Of a DNA stretch of 64,000 bases, positions 13,160 through 26,132 are shown in pieces. The DNA is taken from positions 145,258 through 209,257 of the forward strand of contig JAAOMT010000047.1 of assembly GCA_016748015.1 (NCBI GenBank), given 5' to 3'. Origin of the DNA: Geosiphon pyriformis (lineage: Eukaryota > Glomeromycota > Glomeromycetes > Archaeosporales > Geosiphonaceae). The position numbers were made by a program, and so were the translations under genes. The notes beneath the pieces were generated by a model. It was not told the origin of the DNA and did no database searches. It worked only from the letters and a program-made list of their open reading frames with translations. Numbering within the stretch: the first letter of the stretch is position 1; each line of letters begins with the position of its first letter.

Positions 13160-14060
13160 AATTAGGCCTGATTACCTCAGTTCAAATTTAATTCAACTTA
13201 ATTTAATTGATTTTTATTAAGGTTATCTATGTTTGAAATAATTCATGAAATTAGGATGAAGCTAGTCAAAAATAAACCATTGAAAACCATTTTTTACAAA
13301 AATTATTCGATCAATCGGGAAAAGTCCATAAATGGATAAGTTTATGATTATTATTTTTTAACGTTAAGTTTTTATACAATTTTATAGAGTTATTAGCTTA
13401 TTTTTTTATGTTACAAACCGAATTAAAAAAAAGGCCAAATAAATAAACCATGGTTGATCAAATATATGTCATTGTTTATTTTATAACATAGCTATTTTTA
13501 CACCAAAAAAAACAAAAGTTCCTTCCAAATATATCGTTGTAAACTCATTAGTTTTGTATGATAATGGTATTTAATTATAATATGCTCCAATTTTGATGAG
13601 ATTAATAGTTACATATTCAATCAAGCTCTTTAAAAATGAAATTTCTTGAGTACATTAGATTTTCCTGCTCTCTAAATACCTTTTCAAAGACTAATTATCA
13701 ATTTAAATCATGGAATGTGTGAGGTTTTTGCGTCCGTATTTAAAGATTCTATATATAATTCTAGAGCTCAAATTATTTTTGAATAAATTTAACGCAAACA
13801 AATATTTCGCTGATTTTTGTAATTCAGCTTAAGAATATCACTTCAACCTGGGTTGGTTAGTCTTGTCACCCAAAGGTACCCTTAATAAGATCCCCTCTAA
13901 CTTATTGGTGTTTAATGTTTCTTTAATTTACTCGTGGATTAATGGCACTCTACCAGTCAGGAAATAGATTTAACTTATTTTAATGAGTTAAAGAAAAAAA
14001 TGTACTCAACATCATTCAATCAATAGCCTGGAGATAAATATCGAGTGAAGCGAATATTGT
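13126..14060 (+). repeat. Palindrome loop: repeat-family copy with inverted ends
   Basis: The segment is bounded by ACAATATT plus CGCTTCACTCGA on the left and TCGAGTGAAGCG plus AATATTGT on the right. Its left and central part (13140-13870) recurs on the opposite strand at 48097-48800. Its right part (13858-14037) recurs in direct orientation at 36237-36415. It is non-coding on all frames. The shape fits a non-autonomous terminal-inverted-repeat (MITE-like) element, or the loop of a foldback element. Confidence 0.65.
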
Positions 14061-15408
14061 AAACATTTTTTTTAATAAGGTAACACATAATAAACAAGAT
14101 TTAATAAACCATAATATATATTATTTTAAAACTTCAAAAAAATCTAAAATACAAAAATTAACATTAAAGCAAACCTTATTACTTGGTTTAACAAAATAAT
14201 GCATAGTGACACACTTTAAAAAAATGTTTGAATGTTAAATTGGTTTTTTCAAAGCCCAAAACCTAGATTTAATCAAAAATACTCTTGGCATGAGATTAAA
14301 AATACACCTGTACGCAAGTAATTTTATTGATTTCAAATGTTTTGTTCAAGAACTCTAATGTAATCTATCTGATTTCTCCCATTAATTGGTAGATAGTATC
14401 TCAAATTGCATTGATGTTTGTATTAAAGCTAAAAGAGTTTCAACAAAAATGCTTTATTTATCATAATGTGTATAAATTATTATTTTAACAAAATATGTCT
14501 CAAATTGGGCAAAATACATTAGTTTGGACAAAATAAATATTAGCTTGGATTAAAATGAATTTTGTTTGACATTAAAATTTAAATTTCATGAAAAAATAAT
14601 TAAAATCATTTGAAATTTTAAAATAATGCACATAATGATTTAATATCTATTAGCTTAGAATAACAAAGCTTGCTTTTAAAGGTTTTCGCATTACTTTATT
14701 TTAAACCTTTTCATATTTTATTATACCCAATAGTTTTATAAAATAAATGTGGGATTTTTTAATAAAAATAACTCATTTTAAAATATGTTTTATTTAAAAT
14801 TTAAGAATAAGTAATAATTTCTTGATTTGTTTCAAACCGAAAAATTGGGGCAAAATTGACAGAAAGAATTTTTGTTGATGTTGAGTTTTCAAAAATAACA
14901 TTAAAAAAATATGTTCAAAGTGCATGTTTTTTTTACAAGTTAATTGATTTTGAAGGGTGAATATATTAAACTACTCAGTCAAATGTATTTTTGACTATTG
15001 AAATTAAATTCATTTCGATTATTTCTTCCACATTAAAAATTGAAAAAAATCTATAATATGATTATAAACAGTTTAAATTATAGAATTTCTACTTAAAAAT
15101 AAACTTAAAAACGATACATATTATTAAAACAAACAATTAATTCCTATTAAATATTTCATTTAATTAAAAATATAATTAAAGAGATAAATAACTTAATTGA
15201 TAATTTATAGAAAAAAATAATTTTACAAAATCTTTCATAAATATTAAATTTCATGATGGCTATATTAAGATTTTAATAACAAATAATATTCTTAACACTT
15301 TTTTAAGTGTTAAAAACATTAGTATAACCTAATTATAATTAATATTAATTCCAAATATTCTATTATCATTTAAATAAGGAGAAACCAAAATTAATAAAAA
15401 TAAAATTA
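14041..15408 (-). repeat. Right arm of the large imperfect palindrome
   Basis: Reverse-complement partner of 11963-13159. It is about 170 bases longer, apparently from extra sequence around 14470-14700. Similarity fades outward at about 15408, where the left arm also ends (about 11963). Confidence 0.75.
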
Positions 15409-18280
15409 TGAATTGTATATTTTTGTCAAAATTTTAAATAATTTTATTATTTTCAATAAAAATTACAAAATATTATTAAGTATCAAGGATTTTGGAATAT
15501 TTGTGTTTACTTTTAATCTTCAACAACTTTAAAAAGGCAATTTTTTATTGAAAATTCTTTGCATTTAAGAATTTTTATATGCATAAAGTATAGCAACAAA
15601 ATTTCATTTTTGTAAATTTTAAATAATCAAAAATATTAAAAATTGAACAGAATTATAAAATTAATTAACATATACTATTTAAAAAAAATCTTATATTTTT
15701 TAATACTAATTATTAATTGTGTCTATTCTTCTTATAATATAGTGAATAATACACATATATTTGCAAAACAATCAAAAAGCAACTTCTTTTTTTTCAAAAA
15801 ATTAATGTTAATACTTTTAAAATATTAAAGAACAGTATTTTTTAAAAGCACTTTTTTTAATCAAAGTTTGTTTTTTCATTTTTAAAAAATAAAGTATTGG
15901 CTTTTCTAATTTTTTTTGTGTCTATACTAATTTTATTATAGCAATACCAATTACAGTGCTTGAATTTATTTTGATTGTAAACAATAATAGCAATAGCATG
16001 TTTGTTAAGTCAGATTAACATATAGTTATATTGAATATGTTAAAATTTTGCTATTTTTAAAAATAAAACAAATTATATCTTTATATATAACTTCAAACAA
16101 TAATTCTATTATATTATTTAATTATAAGAATTGAATTAATGAGATTAAAACTGAAACTTTGTTTTTTTTTGTTTTTTAGTAATATTAATAGTTTAATAAT
16201 ATTCAAAAAATTATTACAAGTTTTTAAAGATTTTTTGAATAAATAGTTTTTATTTTGGTTTTATTGGTATTAAATTAATTATAAAAGATAATATTAAGCT
16301 CTTTTATATGAAGTTTATATTTTATATTTCTTAAATACTGCTATTAAAATTGAACTTGATTATTTTTTTCTGACTATTTTTAAAATTGCAAAGTTTTTTG
16401 TGGTTTTTGTTTTTGCTGTTGTTGTTTTTTATAATGATTTTTTAAATGTCTTTTCTGATAATATTAGAAATATTTTTGGTATTTTTGATCTTTAGTATTA
16501 AGTTGAAATCTACTCGATTATAACAATATGCTATTATGTATTTTAAGTTATTTATGGTTTTTAATGCTGTTTTTATTTGCTGATTGGTATTAGTAAAAAA
16601 ATAGTGTATGAATTCTTTTTTTCTTAATTAAAAAAATTATTGTCTTTTGTAATATATATTTTACATCAATTTGGTTAATTTTTTAACTATACTGTTTTAA
16701 AATTAGTAATTAGTTGTTTAAGTTGGCAATTAAACTTGTTTTATTTTTTATTTATTTAATTTAAATATTATTAAAAACAACTATTATTACTTTTAAATTC
16801 AAGAAATCTTTTAATATTGCTATTGTTAAAACTAAATTTTGTAAAAAAGTTATATTTAATAAAAGATAGTTTTTTTGAAATCTTTGCTGTGTAAGTTAAC
16901 CCAATTAATTGAATCTGTAATTAAATTTATTAGAGCTTTATTTATTTTGGTTATGTTCTTGCTTTCTGGTAAAAATAAATTGAAGTTTTGAATTAAATTT
17001 TTTGCTAGTATTTTTAAAAATGCTTTAATTGGTTTCTACAAAACCAAGAAAAATTTCAAAAAGTTTAATCTTAGATAAAGAGATGTGTAATAAAGAAAGA
17101 TTTGTTATAGACGATGTAAATTTTATCTGTTTGGTAAATATGTAAAAGTTGTTTGATCTTTATGTGAAGTTTAGTATTAAAAAAACCAGATTATGGTTGA
17201 GTGTATTTGTCTTTAAAACTAAGAATTTGAATTACATTATTTGTAAAATAGGTGAGACGAGGTTATTTTTTCTCTATATTGTACTCTAATGTTGTTTTAA
17301 TATAAGTTTAAGTGGCTGGTCACATTTAAAAAGTGCAGGATTCAGCTTATAGTTTGACAAATCTTTGTGGAAACTGGTATAGATATTGGAAGAATCACAC
17401 TTTGTTATAACATATAAAAAAATAAAAAATAATAATTCTAATTTCTTTCAGTTTAAAAAATTTATAAAAAATTAAATTATTTAAGAGATAAATATTTGTC
17501 ACATAAACAAATTTTTTAAAAAGAAATCTGTAAATTTAATGCAAATTAATTTTTTAATTAAAATAATAATAAAGAATATTTTAACCAGAAATATATCAAA
17601 ATATGACAAGTAAAACGTCAAAAAATAGTAAATAAATAAATCTTCATTTTAAAATAAACTTAATGTAATAAAACACAAAAATTCTTATATATAAGGTAAA
17701 AGGAAGTATTTTGGGAATGGAGATATTGTAACGAAGTTAATAATTTGTGATTGGTTGTATAAAAAATGTCATTTATTTAAGTGAGAAAATGACATACTTA
17801 TTTTCCCACACGAATTTATTTTGCTAAATTTGCTATTCGTCATAATACCTCCATTCGCCAAAATGCCCTTTTACTTTAAAATGTTTAAACTATATAATCT
17901 TCCCGATTATGATCAAAAATTTCAACATTTATTACAGAACAACTTCTTGATAATATATTCAGTAAAAGGGAAAAAACGCGTCGATCCAAAAATCAGGATA
18001 AGCACCTTTCTTTTTACCTGAAGTCCTATAACAATTAATCACTGAAGCAGTATGGTACAAATCAAAGATTGTGATGCATTCTTGAATTGTCTGGAACCTT
18101 TTGCGATAATAAAAATTTACATTCATATACATGACTCTTTAAAATATGAAAAACATAGCTCAATTATTGATATGTTTCCCTCCAAATGCTCAACTTTTTT
18201 ACCACTTAAATTTATTCATCAACTTAATTATACTAAATAATGATATATATTCCCCCCTTATTAGCGCTTGCCAGCAAACT
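15409..18280. other. AT-rich gene-free DNA
   Basis: Long homopolymer-like A/T stretches and no gene. A weak echo of the palindrome arm (AAAATATGACAARTAAAAC) occurs near 17600. The open frames between 17.8 and 18.4 kb on the plus strand overlap the C2 gene on the other strand or lack any motif. Confidence 0.45.
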
Positions 18281-19027
18281 TTAATTTCGATCTATAAATT
18301 CCAAGATCAAATGAAGCTCCCCTTGACTTCTAAGTCCTATCCATTCTGGCAGTTTGACCCAAGTATCTACGTAACCAGTCGAAAACACATGTTTTAGATC
18401 AATTTTGACATCGCCAAGCTAAATAAATAGGACGAAAAGGATGAAATAATTATTTAAGATCTTATGATTTTCAAAATAAAACAGTATATGAACCTCATCA
18501 TCAAGACGACCATGATCTTCATCATAAACTTGAATATGAAGAGTATGTTCTTTCTCGACGTGACTAAAACCAAATGAAAAAAGTAATTTAATATCGTACT
18601 AATCGAATCTTTTATAATAAAAAAATTGCAAAAAATTTATAAATCATGCTTACAATTTAAAATCTTCCTCCCAATACGGTTCTAAGGTGTCTTGTTTTGT
18701 GGTACTTCTTTGTTTGTATCGTTTGTCAAAGTAGAGTTCTACGTATGGGTCACTTTTTCCTGAATAAGCAGAGTGGGTTAAAATCAGTTTCCTCTATTTA
18801 CAAGAATGACTTGATAAAGTTTACATGTCCAAGGAATTAATATTGAAAATTATCTAAAAAAGTACCTATCACATCTTTATCTTTTAAGTTCTTGGCTTCA
18901 ACTGGAGGAAGATAATTTAATAAATTATAATATTTGTAGGCAATTTCTTCTTCAAAAATCAAAGTTAGTCAAGTAAATTTGATTTGAAAAACGTACGAAG
19001 AAGAACGCTCAATTTTCCAGCAGGCAT
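18281..19027 (-). CDS. Small single C2-domain protein, paralog 1, five exons
   Basis: Predicted 126-residue protein made almost entirely of one C2 domain, a calcium-dependent phospholipid-binding fold. Exons in transcript order: 19027-18997, 18901-18866, 18759-18654, 18563-18494, 18418-18281; together 381 bases. It begins MPAGKLSVLLLEAKNLKDKD, then GKSDPYVEL. Five canonical calcium-ligand Asp positions are present: D20, D26, D72, D74 and D80 (VYDEDHGRLDDE). It ends with the C2 beta-8 block (GELHLILEF). There is no signal peptide, transmembrane segment or extra domain. The donor after exon 4 is GTTCAT, unusual but the only one that keeps phase and gives DDELGDVKIDL. Paralogs with the same exon plan lie at 26.1 and 30.5 kb on the same strand. 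Partner and substrate are unknown. Confidence 0.85.
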
Positions 19028-19269
19028 TTTTCGTTAACAAGATAAAAAAGTTTCAAAGTAAAAAGTGCAATAACTCTAGATGTTTGAACGAGATATTAGA
19101 TGGAATGAAGGATTATCCATAAAAACCTTTCCTTTTCGATAAACACATTATTAGAAAGCGCCATCACACATGAGATTTCATGATTTGGAATATTTCCCAC
19201 CATGTCAAACAAACACTGAGCAAGAAAATACCTGAATATTCCTGAATGACTTATCATGGCGGAATCTTA

Positions 19270-19277
19270 TGACGTCA
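19270..19277. promoter_or_regulatory. CRE-like palindrome TGACGTCA upstream of C2 paralog 1
   Basis: A perfect CRE/ATF-type site lies 243 bases upstream of the ATG at 19027, between this gene and the 3' end of the GRDP-type gene. bZIP proteins of the ATF/CREB class bind this word. Related TGACGT words occur upstream of the other two C2 genes. Confidence 0.4.
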
Positions 19278-19714
19278 GGCGCCATTGATGATCATCTCTA
19301 GCCACAAAGTTTATTGAAAGTATAATTTTGAAGTTTCTCATTTTTTTACTTTTGTCTTTACTAATATTTTTAATTTTTATTCGGATACGGAAAATCTTCA
19401 ATTTGATTACTACAATATAATCCTACCATTGAATTTGAAATACTGAAAAAAAAGAATGATTTTATGCAAACTGTCAGGGATTCAAGTTATTTTTAAAATA
19501 TTTTTTGTAAATTGTTCACGCAATTAATGGAAATAAAAAAAGAATCTCGGGATTTGTTGGGAAATTAATTAAAAATTGAGATTCAAAAAAATAATGCTCA
19601 ATTTTTAAAAGTGCCTAAGGATGCACATTTTTACAATTTTCTAACTAAAACTAATTACATTATTATAACATCATTATAAATTTACACCAAAAAAATGTCG
19701 AAAATAAAATATTT

Positions 19715-22700
19715 TCAAAGTTCCAAAATACAATTACTCGCACCACATTGGCCAATTGAATCAAACGCGTCTTGTTCGGCTGTTGTTGCGGTGCATCCAC
19801 CTTGACCACAACCGCCACCACACGACAAGGATCCAGCCACATGTGAATATGTCGAAACTATTTATTTAACATGTTATAATTTATCAGCGAAATTTTATCA
19901 TTCGCTTCGTAAAAAGTAAAAGTCTTTACCTTGGCTTCCAAAAAAAATCCCGGCTGAAGAACTCGGGTGTGTACTAATGGCACATTCAAATTTCGCAGGC
20001 GTTGTAAAAGGCTTCAAGGCCGATGCATCATATGATTTAGATTTCGCATGAGATTTTCCCAGAAAACTATATTTATAAATAATAAGGTTGTATAAGGAAA
20101 AGCCCAAGAATCTTTTAACTCAAATTTTGAGAAACATTTACTTTTTATTTTTAGCCTGCTGTCCAGCTTCCTCTAAATTTTGTTCATACTTCAAATCATC
20201 TAAGCTTATGCTACCTTTCAAAGGGGGAACCAGATAGGATTGTTGTCGATCGTTGGGCTCGGCGTCAGCAGGTCTTTTTTGTTTTTTCAGCTTCCAAATC
20301 AAGAACGCCGCATAAGGAGGTACCACAGCAGCAATCATTTTACGCGATGGAATTAGCCAATTTTTTTTGGTATTTTCATTTGAATAAGGTTCTTTATACT
20401 TTTTATGCCAAATTTTAGATGTTTTCGCAAATGCGCCTTCCAAAGTTGATTGAGGGATGGTATCATCATGATTTACTACGCGTTTCAAATGTGTTTTCAT
20501 GAATTTTCGGTATGGACGAGGATGTAATAGATGAGTATGCCAGCATAGATCAATATCGAGAGTAGGAACCAGACACGCATTCGGTTTTCTTCGCATTAGC
20601 CGTAAAAATCTTTGGTATCGAGCTACAGCTTGATTTAAACTATCGGCATGATATATCGCCTGATTGCCAACCATTTTATGTGTAAATTCCCTTTGACGTA
20701 ATACTGCGCTCACCAAATCAATAGAGAATGGTGAAGTCAAGCCAGCATAAGAGGAAACCAATCGCTTGACGACTCCTTTTCTCAAATTTGATAATTTCCA
20801 TTGTCTTTTCAGTTCTCCCATTCGGAATTGAATAGCTTTGATAATATTTGGCCATTGACATTGGGAAGATTTTAACCTTTGCACAGCGACCATATCGACA
20901 ATATGGGCGCTACGAACATCAAAGAGATATTCACAATCAGACTTGGAAGCTTTTGTATCGGCTTCCCCAGACTTGACATCGACTAAAGTACCTCTGAAGA
21001 ATAAGACATGAAAAAAGTTAATGAGTTTGAAATGGATTGTATTGGGAATTTCGAATACTCACCCAATGTATGGTTTTCTTAATATAATTCGAAATAAAAA
21101 GAGCATAGTTAGTCAACTGTAAATAATTGTGCAAAGAATGATGTGTCTGAACTGTTTACCTGGTGGTTGGGTTTTTCCTAAAATAAATCAAATAATAAGT
21201 CAGACTTAAATTTTTTACTGAATTCAAGAGGATTTCATAATTTCAAGAAACCAACCCTTCGTCCATTCCTTTGCTTATCATCCAATCCGCAACGTCATCC
21301 AAGAATCTTTTGGCACTCATTGAATCGATGGATAAGAAGGCACCACATTGTAAACACTTTTCATGGTGCTCTGGGGTTCGCATCAAGTTCACATAGTTTT
21401 GTCTTTACAAAAAAAAAATTCTTTATAAATATTAAATCGATTAATTCAAAACAGATGTAAATATAAATTTTCCGCATACGATGTCAATTGTAATGGCATA
21501 GCACACCATGGACAGTCCACTTCAAAATCTGAATTGTCGAATGGATCTAGAAACCAAGGTTTGCCAGTTTGTTTCTCCCAGATTTGTTTGGATCGTTCAT
21601 GCATATGCTCAGAGCTTCGTTTCCACAATTCACTCTACAATTCCCGAGGAAGAAATGAGACACGTCTACTATTGAACAAAAAATACACTTTATCAAATAC
21701 CAGTTTTCTAAGAGGGAAGTTGTAGTTTAAGGCCCGATTCAAATGTAACCGACGCGTGTCTTCATAGTAACGAATTGGAGATAAGCAATGAGCATGCCAA
21801 ATATAAGAAACATCTTTAAAGAAATAAAGCAAGTTAGATTAATTAGCAATTTGAAAGAAAATTTTAAAACCTTCACAATACTTTAAAGGCAAGTACCCAG
21901 AGGAGGAACTGGAGGGCTAGAAAAATTTCCCTTGTCAAGCAAGTCTAGCCATAGAAAGTATCTTTCTTGAGCTCGTAGCAAATACCTAAGGTCAATGTGG
22001 CTGTCAGAATGTTCAAGACTTTGGAACTTTTTCAATACCTCCAGATGTGCGCTTAATTTCTCAGGATTAATCACGTCATCAAGTGTAAACCGCGTCCTTT
22101 CACGTCTATGAACCACAGGTTCCTCTGGTGTTGCAGCTGGTGCAAAGTTAGTCGTTTTAGAGACAATGTTCTTTAATCGGTAAATTGCTATGAATTTTTC
22201 ATTATGTTTATCTTGCTCAATGTCAGCGTCAACGTCACCATCACCATCATCCGCTTCTGCTTGAGCTTGAGCTTGAGCTTGAGCTTTTGCCTTTAAATTT
22301 GGAGCTGTTGCTCGTCTGTATAATTTCCCAATAGGATTCCTAGTTTCTTTTGTATTTACTTGATCACGACTTTTACTTTTCTTTAGCGTTTTTACTTTGA
22401 GAAAGGTGGTCGACGATTTTTTGCGAAGAGATTTATGAACAGTGACAGTCCCTTTATTCAAATAAACTGTTCTTTCTTCAGGTTTTTCAGAAAGTGAATG
22501 TGACGACATTCTGCTGGTGTTACTAGTGAGAATTGAAGATGCGAGTGAAGCTCGTTTATCAAATTTGGGTAAGCTAGTTTTATCTTTCTGAGATGGTGTC
22601 GCGTTTGACTGATGTTTATTGAATTTCAGCGATCCGGTGAAAAAGTTTCTGATGATACTTGCCGGCTGGGAAAAACAAGAACGTTTTGGTGATTGTAATT

Positions 22701-22944
22701 CAGGTGATGATAATGATGCAGGAGGAATTGGTAAATTTGTCGCCGTCAGAGAATTCGAATTAGGATGCAATGTAGAAGCGGTCTTATAAGAGTGAAACGC
22801 GACTGCGTCTTTATGTATAGTATCAAGTACTACCCTTTTTTCGGAATTATTGAGAGCAACCTGAGAAATTGGTAGTAGTTTAACGTCGTAAGTTTCATCA
22901 TGATGTTGCACATTGTAGACGCTTTCCATGCTGGTTTTCCGCAT
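19715..22944 (-). CDS. Glycine-rich domain-containing (GRDP / DUF1399-type) protein, nine exons
   Basis: Predicted 875-residue protein. Exons in transcript order: 22944-21897, 21813-21701, 21634-21480, 21402-21256, 21177-21160, 21077-21063, 20993-20142, 20066-19930, 19857-19715; total 2628 bases. Residues 1-280 are low complexity and basic, with an Ala-Gln run and an Asp-rich patch. Then comes the GRDP core with its two hallmark blocks: PPVPPLDVSYIWHAH followed by RYYEDTRR (about 343-370), and PTLDIDLCWHTHLLHP (about 642-656). Between them, CPWC and CLQC form a likely zinc site. The C-terminus carries a Gly/Cys-rich tail (SCGGGCGQGGC), as in fungal members. Exons 5 and 6 are micro-exons of 18 and 15 bases, chosen because they alone keep phase and the family-like KPYIGGTLVDV join; these two joins are the least certain. 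The biochemical role is not established. Confidence 0.85.
22254..22285. repeat. Short tandem repeat coding an Ala-Gln run
   Basis: A GCTTGA hexamer is repeated about five times inside the first exon of the GRDP-type gene. On the coding strand it gives alternating Ala-Gln, followed by an acidic run (DDGDGDVDAD). It is a probable length-variable site. Confidence 0.7.
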
Positions 22945-23204
22945 TATTCGCTGTCTTTCTTTTTCACCGGAGGAATTATTTTATCTGTCGTATGATGACA
23001 AATTTTCGGTGATTAAAAAGAGAAACGCTTTAATGCAAACCGTTTTTGGCAGCAGCAAGAAAACGGGCCAGAGTAAATCATCAATCATGATAATATATTA
23101 CCACACTGGTATATTATAAGCATCATGAAAAATAAACAATGCATCTCCTTCATTAATGATTAAGTATAAAGTTTGATAATTAACATGCGTAATGTTGTTT
23201 ATCG

Positions 23205-23206
<2 letters not shown>

Positions 23207-23252
<46 letters not shown>
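23207..23252. repeat. 46-base T homopolymer
   Basis: A pure T run (A run on the transcribed strand) lies about 263 bases upstream of the GRDP-type start codon. It could be a nucleosome-excluding poly(dA:dT) promoter element, or the poly(A) tail remnant of a retroposed insert. The length may be affected by sequencing error. Confidence 0.8.
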
Positions 23253-23257
<5 letters not shown>

Positions 23258-24522
23258 AGGGTTTCATAATTATCATCACCATCGTACTTGGGACGATGAT
23301 AACACTGCGGTTGCGGCTTGTAATTTAATTTTCCGGAAATTGTTTGTGAACGTTTTTCGGAATGTTCTCTGTCTTTTGTTGATATGATCAGCTAGTGAGC
23401 CTCTTTTTTTGCCATCATCATCGAACAGTCGATATTTTTTTGTCAGGTCAGTGGAAAAGTGCGACGAATTTCACTCGTGGGAAAGTTTGGACCATTTGAA
23501 AGGAATTTTACGAAATTTTAAAAACATTCGATATCCTAAAAAACTCGAAAAGAGAAAACCATGTTTTTGGAGTCATGTAAATCTATGCGGTAGATCTACC
23601 ATCAAATAAAGCTAAGCTACCTTTTTGAACCCAAGAAAATGCACGGTAAACGATGTCAAAGCACTTGCTGTTTTCAATTACTTTTGAGATAAGGCTGCAT
23701 AGATCTGAGATCTAGGAATGCGAGGAGCCCCCGTGCTTCAAAAAAGATTGGCCCGAGATAAGTAACACCAGTTAGTCCTGGAAAAACCTTATTTTTCAGG
23801 GACTTATTTGGGTCTGGAAAATCGATATCTAATTATATTCTTTGTAAAGGACTTTTTTCAGGTAAATATTGACCCTAGTACGCAAAAAACAGTTTCAAAT
23901 TCTTTATCCATTAGGATGAAGGGTATGCCTGATACGCCTCCTAAAAATAGAATAATGGCGAATGGAAAAACTTTTTACTGGCATCATCATCAAAAATGGT
24001 TACCATTGAATGGAACCTCTTTATCTCTTAATTAAATGGAATTATGTTATTCCTGCCATTTTAGCCATACAAAATAAGAAAAAAATCTTAGGCAAATGAA
24101 TTAAGAATCTTTTCGGAACTTGGGAATTTAACGTCACTATGAAATTAAATTTATTTTTAGCTTAGGCCTTATCAAATCACCTCAATGAATCAGTAATAAC
24201 TATGGATACTTAATTGGCAATATTTCGGTATTATATTTTAGCCAGCTTACAAACGAATAATAACAATATTTGAAGATTTAAAATGTGGCTTTCTATTTAT
24301 GTTTTTGTATGAAATAAGGACATTTTGCAATTCGTATGTAATGTTTTAGTATAGCTATGAAAAAATTAGCTTGTCCCAAACAAATATATTCTAGAACTAG
24401 AATGAGATGAATTTCAACTTCAAATGAGACACATACATTTCCTTTGTGTTTTGTAAAGTCTAATTTCAAGAATGAGCCTATATGTTAATGAAAAATATTT
24501 AACTTTTTATTATTATTATTAC

Positions 24523-24571
<49 letters not shown>

Positions 24572-26100
24572 CAGATATTGAAATATCTTTCCAACTTGCT
24601 AATTTTTGGAAACTAAGAAGCAGCCTCAATTTCTTTAGAAAGGAAATACTTGATCATTATTATTGGAAGTCAACTTGGAAGTTTGAATTGTTAAGATCCA
24701 ATCATCCATTTCAAATTGGAAAATGTGAAAAAAAGAGTTTATTGATATATGATATTTTTGATATCAAATATTTCTAAAAAAAATCTTTTTCAACCATTTC
24801 CATTTTAAAAAACGCCTCATTGGTAAATAATAACGATATGAATGAAAATTTTATAAATAAGCTGTCACTGGTTTCTAAGATCTTTGTTTTTCCAGTAGGC
24901 CTAATATAAATGATTATCGAAGATTAATATAATTCATTATCTTTAATTTAGTCTTGCAAAAAATTTTATGGAAAATATGACATTTTTTAATTTTAATTAT
25001 ATAAAAGGGTTTTTGCTCGAAGCATTTAACTTAGTATAGAGCAATTGAGAAATTTAATGAAGAATTCAAGATAAAATTTATCCGATAAAGTTAATTAAAT
25101 CATAGTTTAAAAATTTTCGATTGTTCTTTGGATGATCGAAAAAAGGGATTTTTGTTCCAATTTGTATATGAAAAGTTTTCTGCTTGATTTTCAAAAGCCA
25201 AAATTTCATTAAATAAAATTAATTAAAATTGAATTAAAGCTCCTAGAAAAAACCCCCCTAATATTCAATTAAAAAATATTAGATTTTGTGTTCTTGTAAT
25301 TATTTTCTATTCTGTTTTAAACGATTTTTACCGAGAGAAAAAGGATCATGATTTATTACAGACCATTAGCAGAACAATAAACCTTTTTCTGGATAAGCCA
25401 AACTCTTTGCATTCTCCATATTACTTCTTTAACTGCTTTCGACAAAAAATTAATGTCCACGATCCTAATAGGATGATCCAAAAAAAGTTGAAACTCTAGG
25501 TCATTTTCATGTTCTTTGATCAATTTTTTATTTTCCAAACGAAGTATATTATCGTGTTTTTTTATTCCAATTTGTTAGTTTATCAGGTTACAAAAAAATA
25601 ATCCTGTACAACTACATTAGATTCTAATTGTTCTACCCGGAAACTTTGATGTTTCGATTAATTTGGAATTAAAAATGGAATTCCCAAGTGGTTTAATTAT
25701 CAATATAATTTTTTCTTTCTTAAATCTTTTGACCAAGAAATTCATTTTGAACAAATGCGGCTGTTTTTTTATTATTTGCAATTTTTTTTGGTTTAATTGT
25801 AAACCGTGCTAAAATTTCCAGCAAATATTTAAAAAGTTTTCATACTTTCATAAGGCTTAGAAAGCAATAAATCTTTGAAACTATTTCATATGATAATTAA
25901 ACACCCATAAAATTTGATTTTGATTTTTCTCGAAATTCACAATTCAAAAATTTATTAAATAAAAGTTTTTTTCGGTGATTTTCTTATTTTAGCCAAAAAA
26001 TAAATACAATAAGAGAAAACGTTATATATGTCCTAGCAAGTTGTCGTTACTCAAAATATTTTGTTTCAGTATCATCAACTTAGAAACAAATTCAGATGTC
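23253..26100. other. Gene-free region with a trinucleotide repeat and a possible gag-like fragment
   Basis: No intact gene was seen. An open frame ending at 24035 contains NGKTFYWHHHQKW, loosely like the NGKxYxWCxxHxxW segment of some Copia-type gag proteins but lacking the Cys. An (ATT)n tract lies at about 24508-24569. The rest is AT-rich with no recognisable content. Confidence 0.4.
24508..24569. repeat. (ATT)n microsatellite
   Basis: About 20 ATT units with one ATT-to-ACT change near the left end. Similar tracts occur at about 45.8 and 56.3 kb. Confidence 0.9.
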
Positions 26101-26132
26101 AAGGTTACCCTTGAGTGATGGGGGTGATGAGT

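Noticed and set aside
10863-15828. Several 60-70 residue frames in the AT-rich desert
   Set aside because: They consist almost wholly of Phe, Ile, Leu, Lys, Asn and Tyr, as expected from AT-rich random sequence.
23808-24035. Possible Copia gag fragment (NGKTFYWHHHQKW)
   Set aside because: The resemblance is short and the expected Cys is missing. No reverse transcriptase, integrase or LTR was found nearby.
24472-24777. 101-residue frame with a poly-Tyr run
   Set aside because: The run is the translation of an (ATT)n microsatellite and the flanks have no motif.
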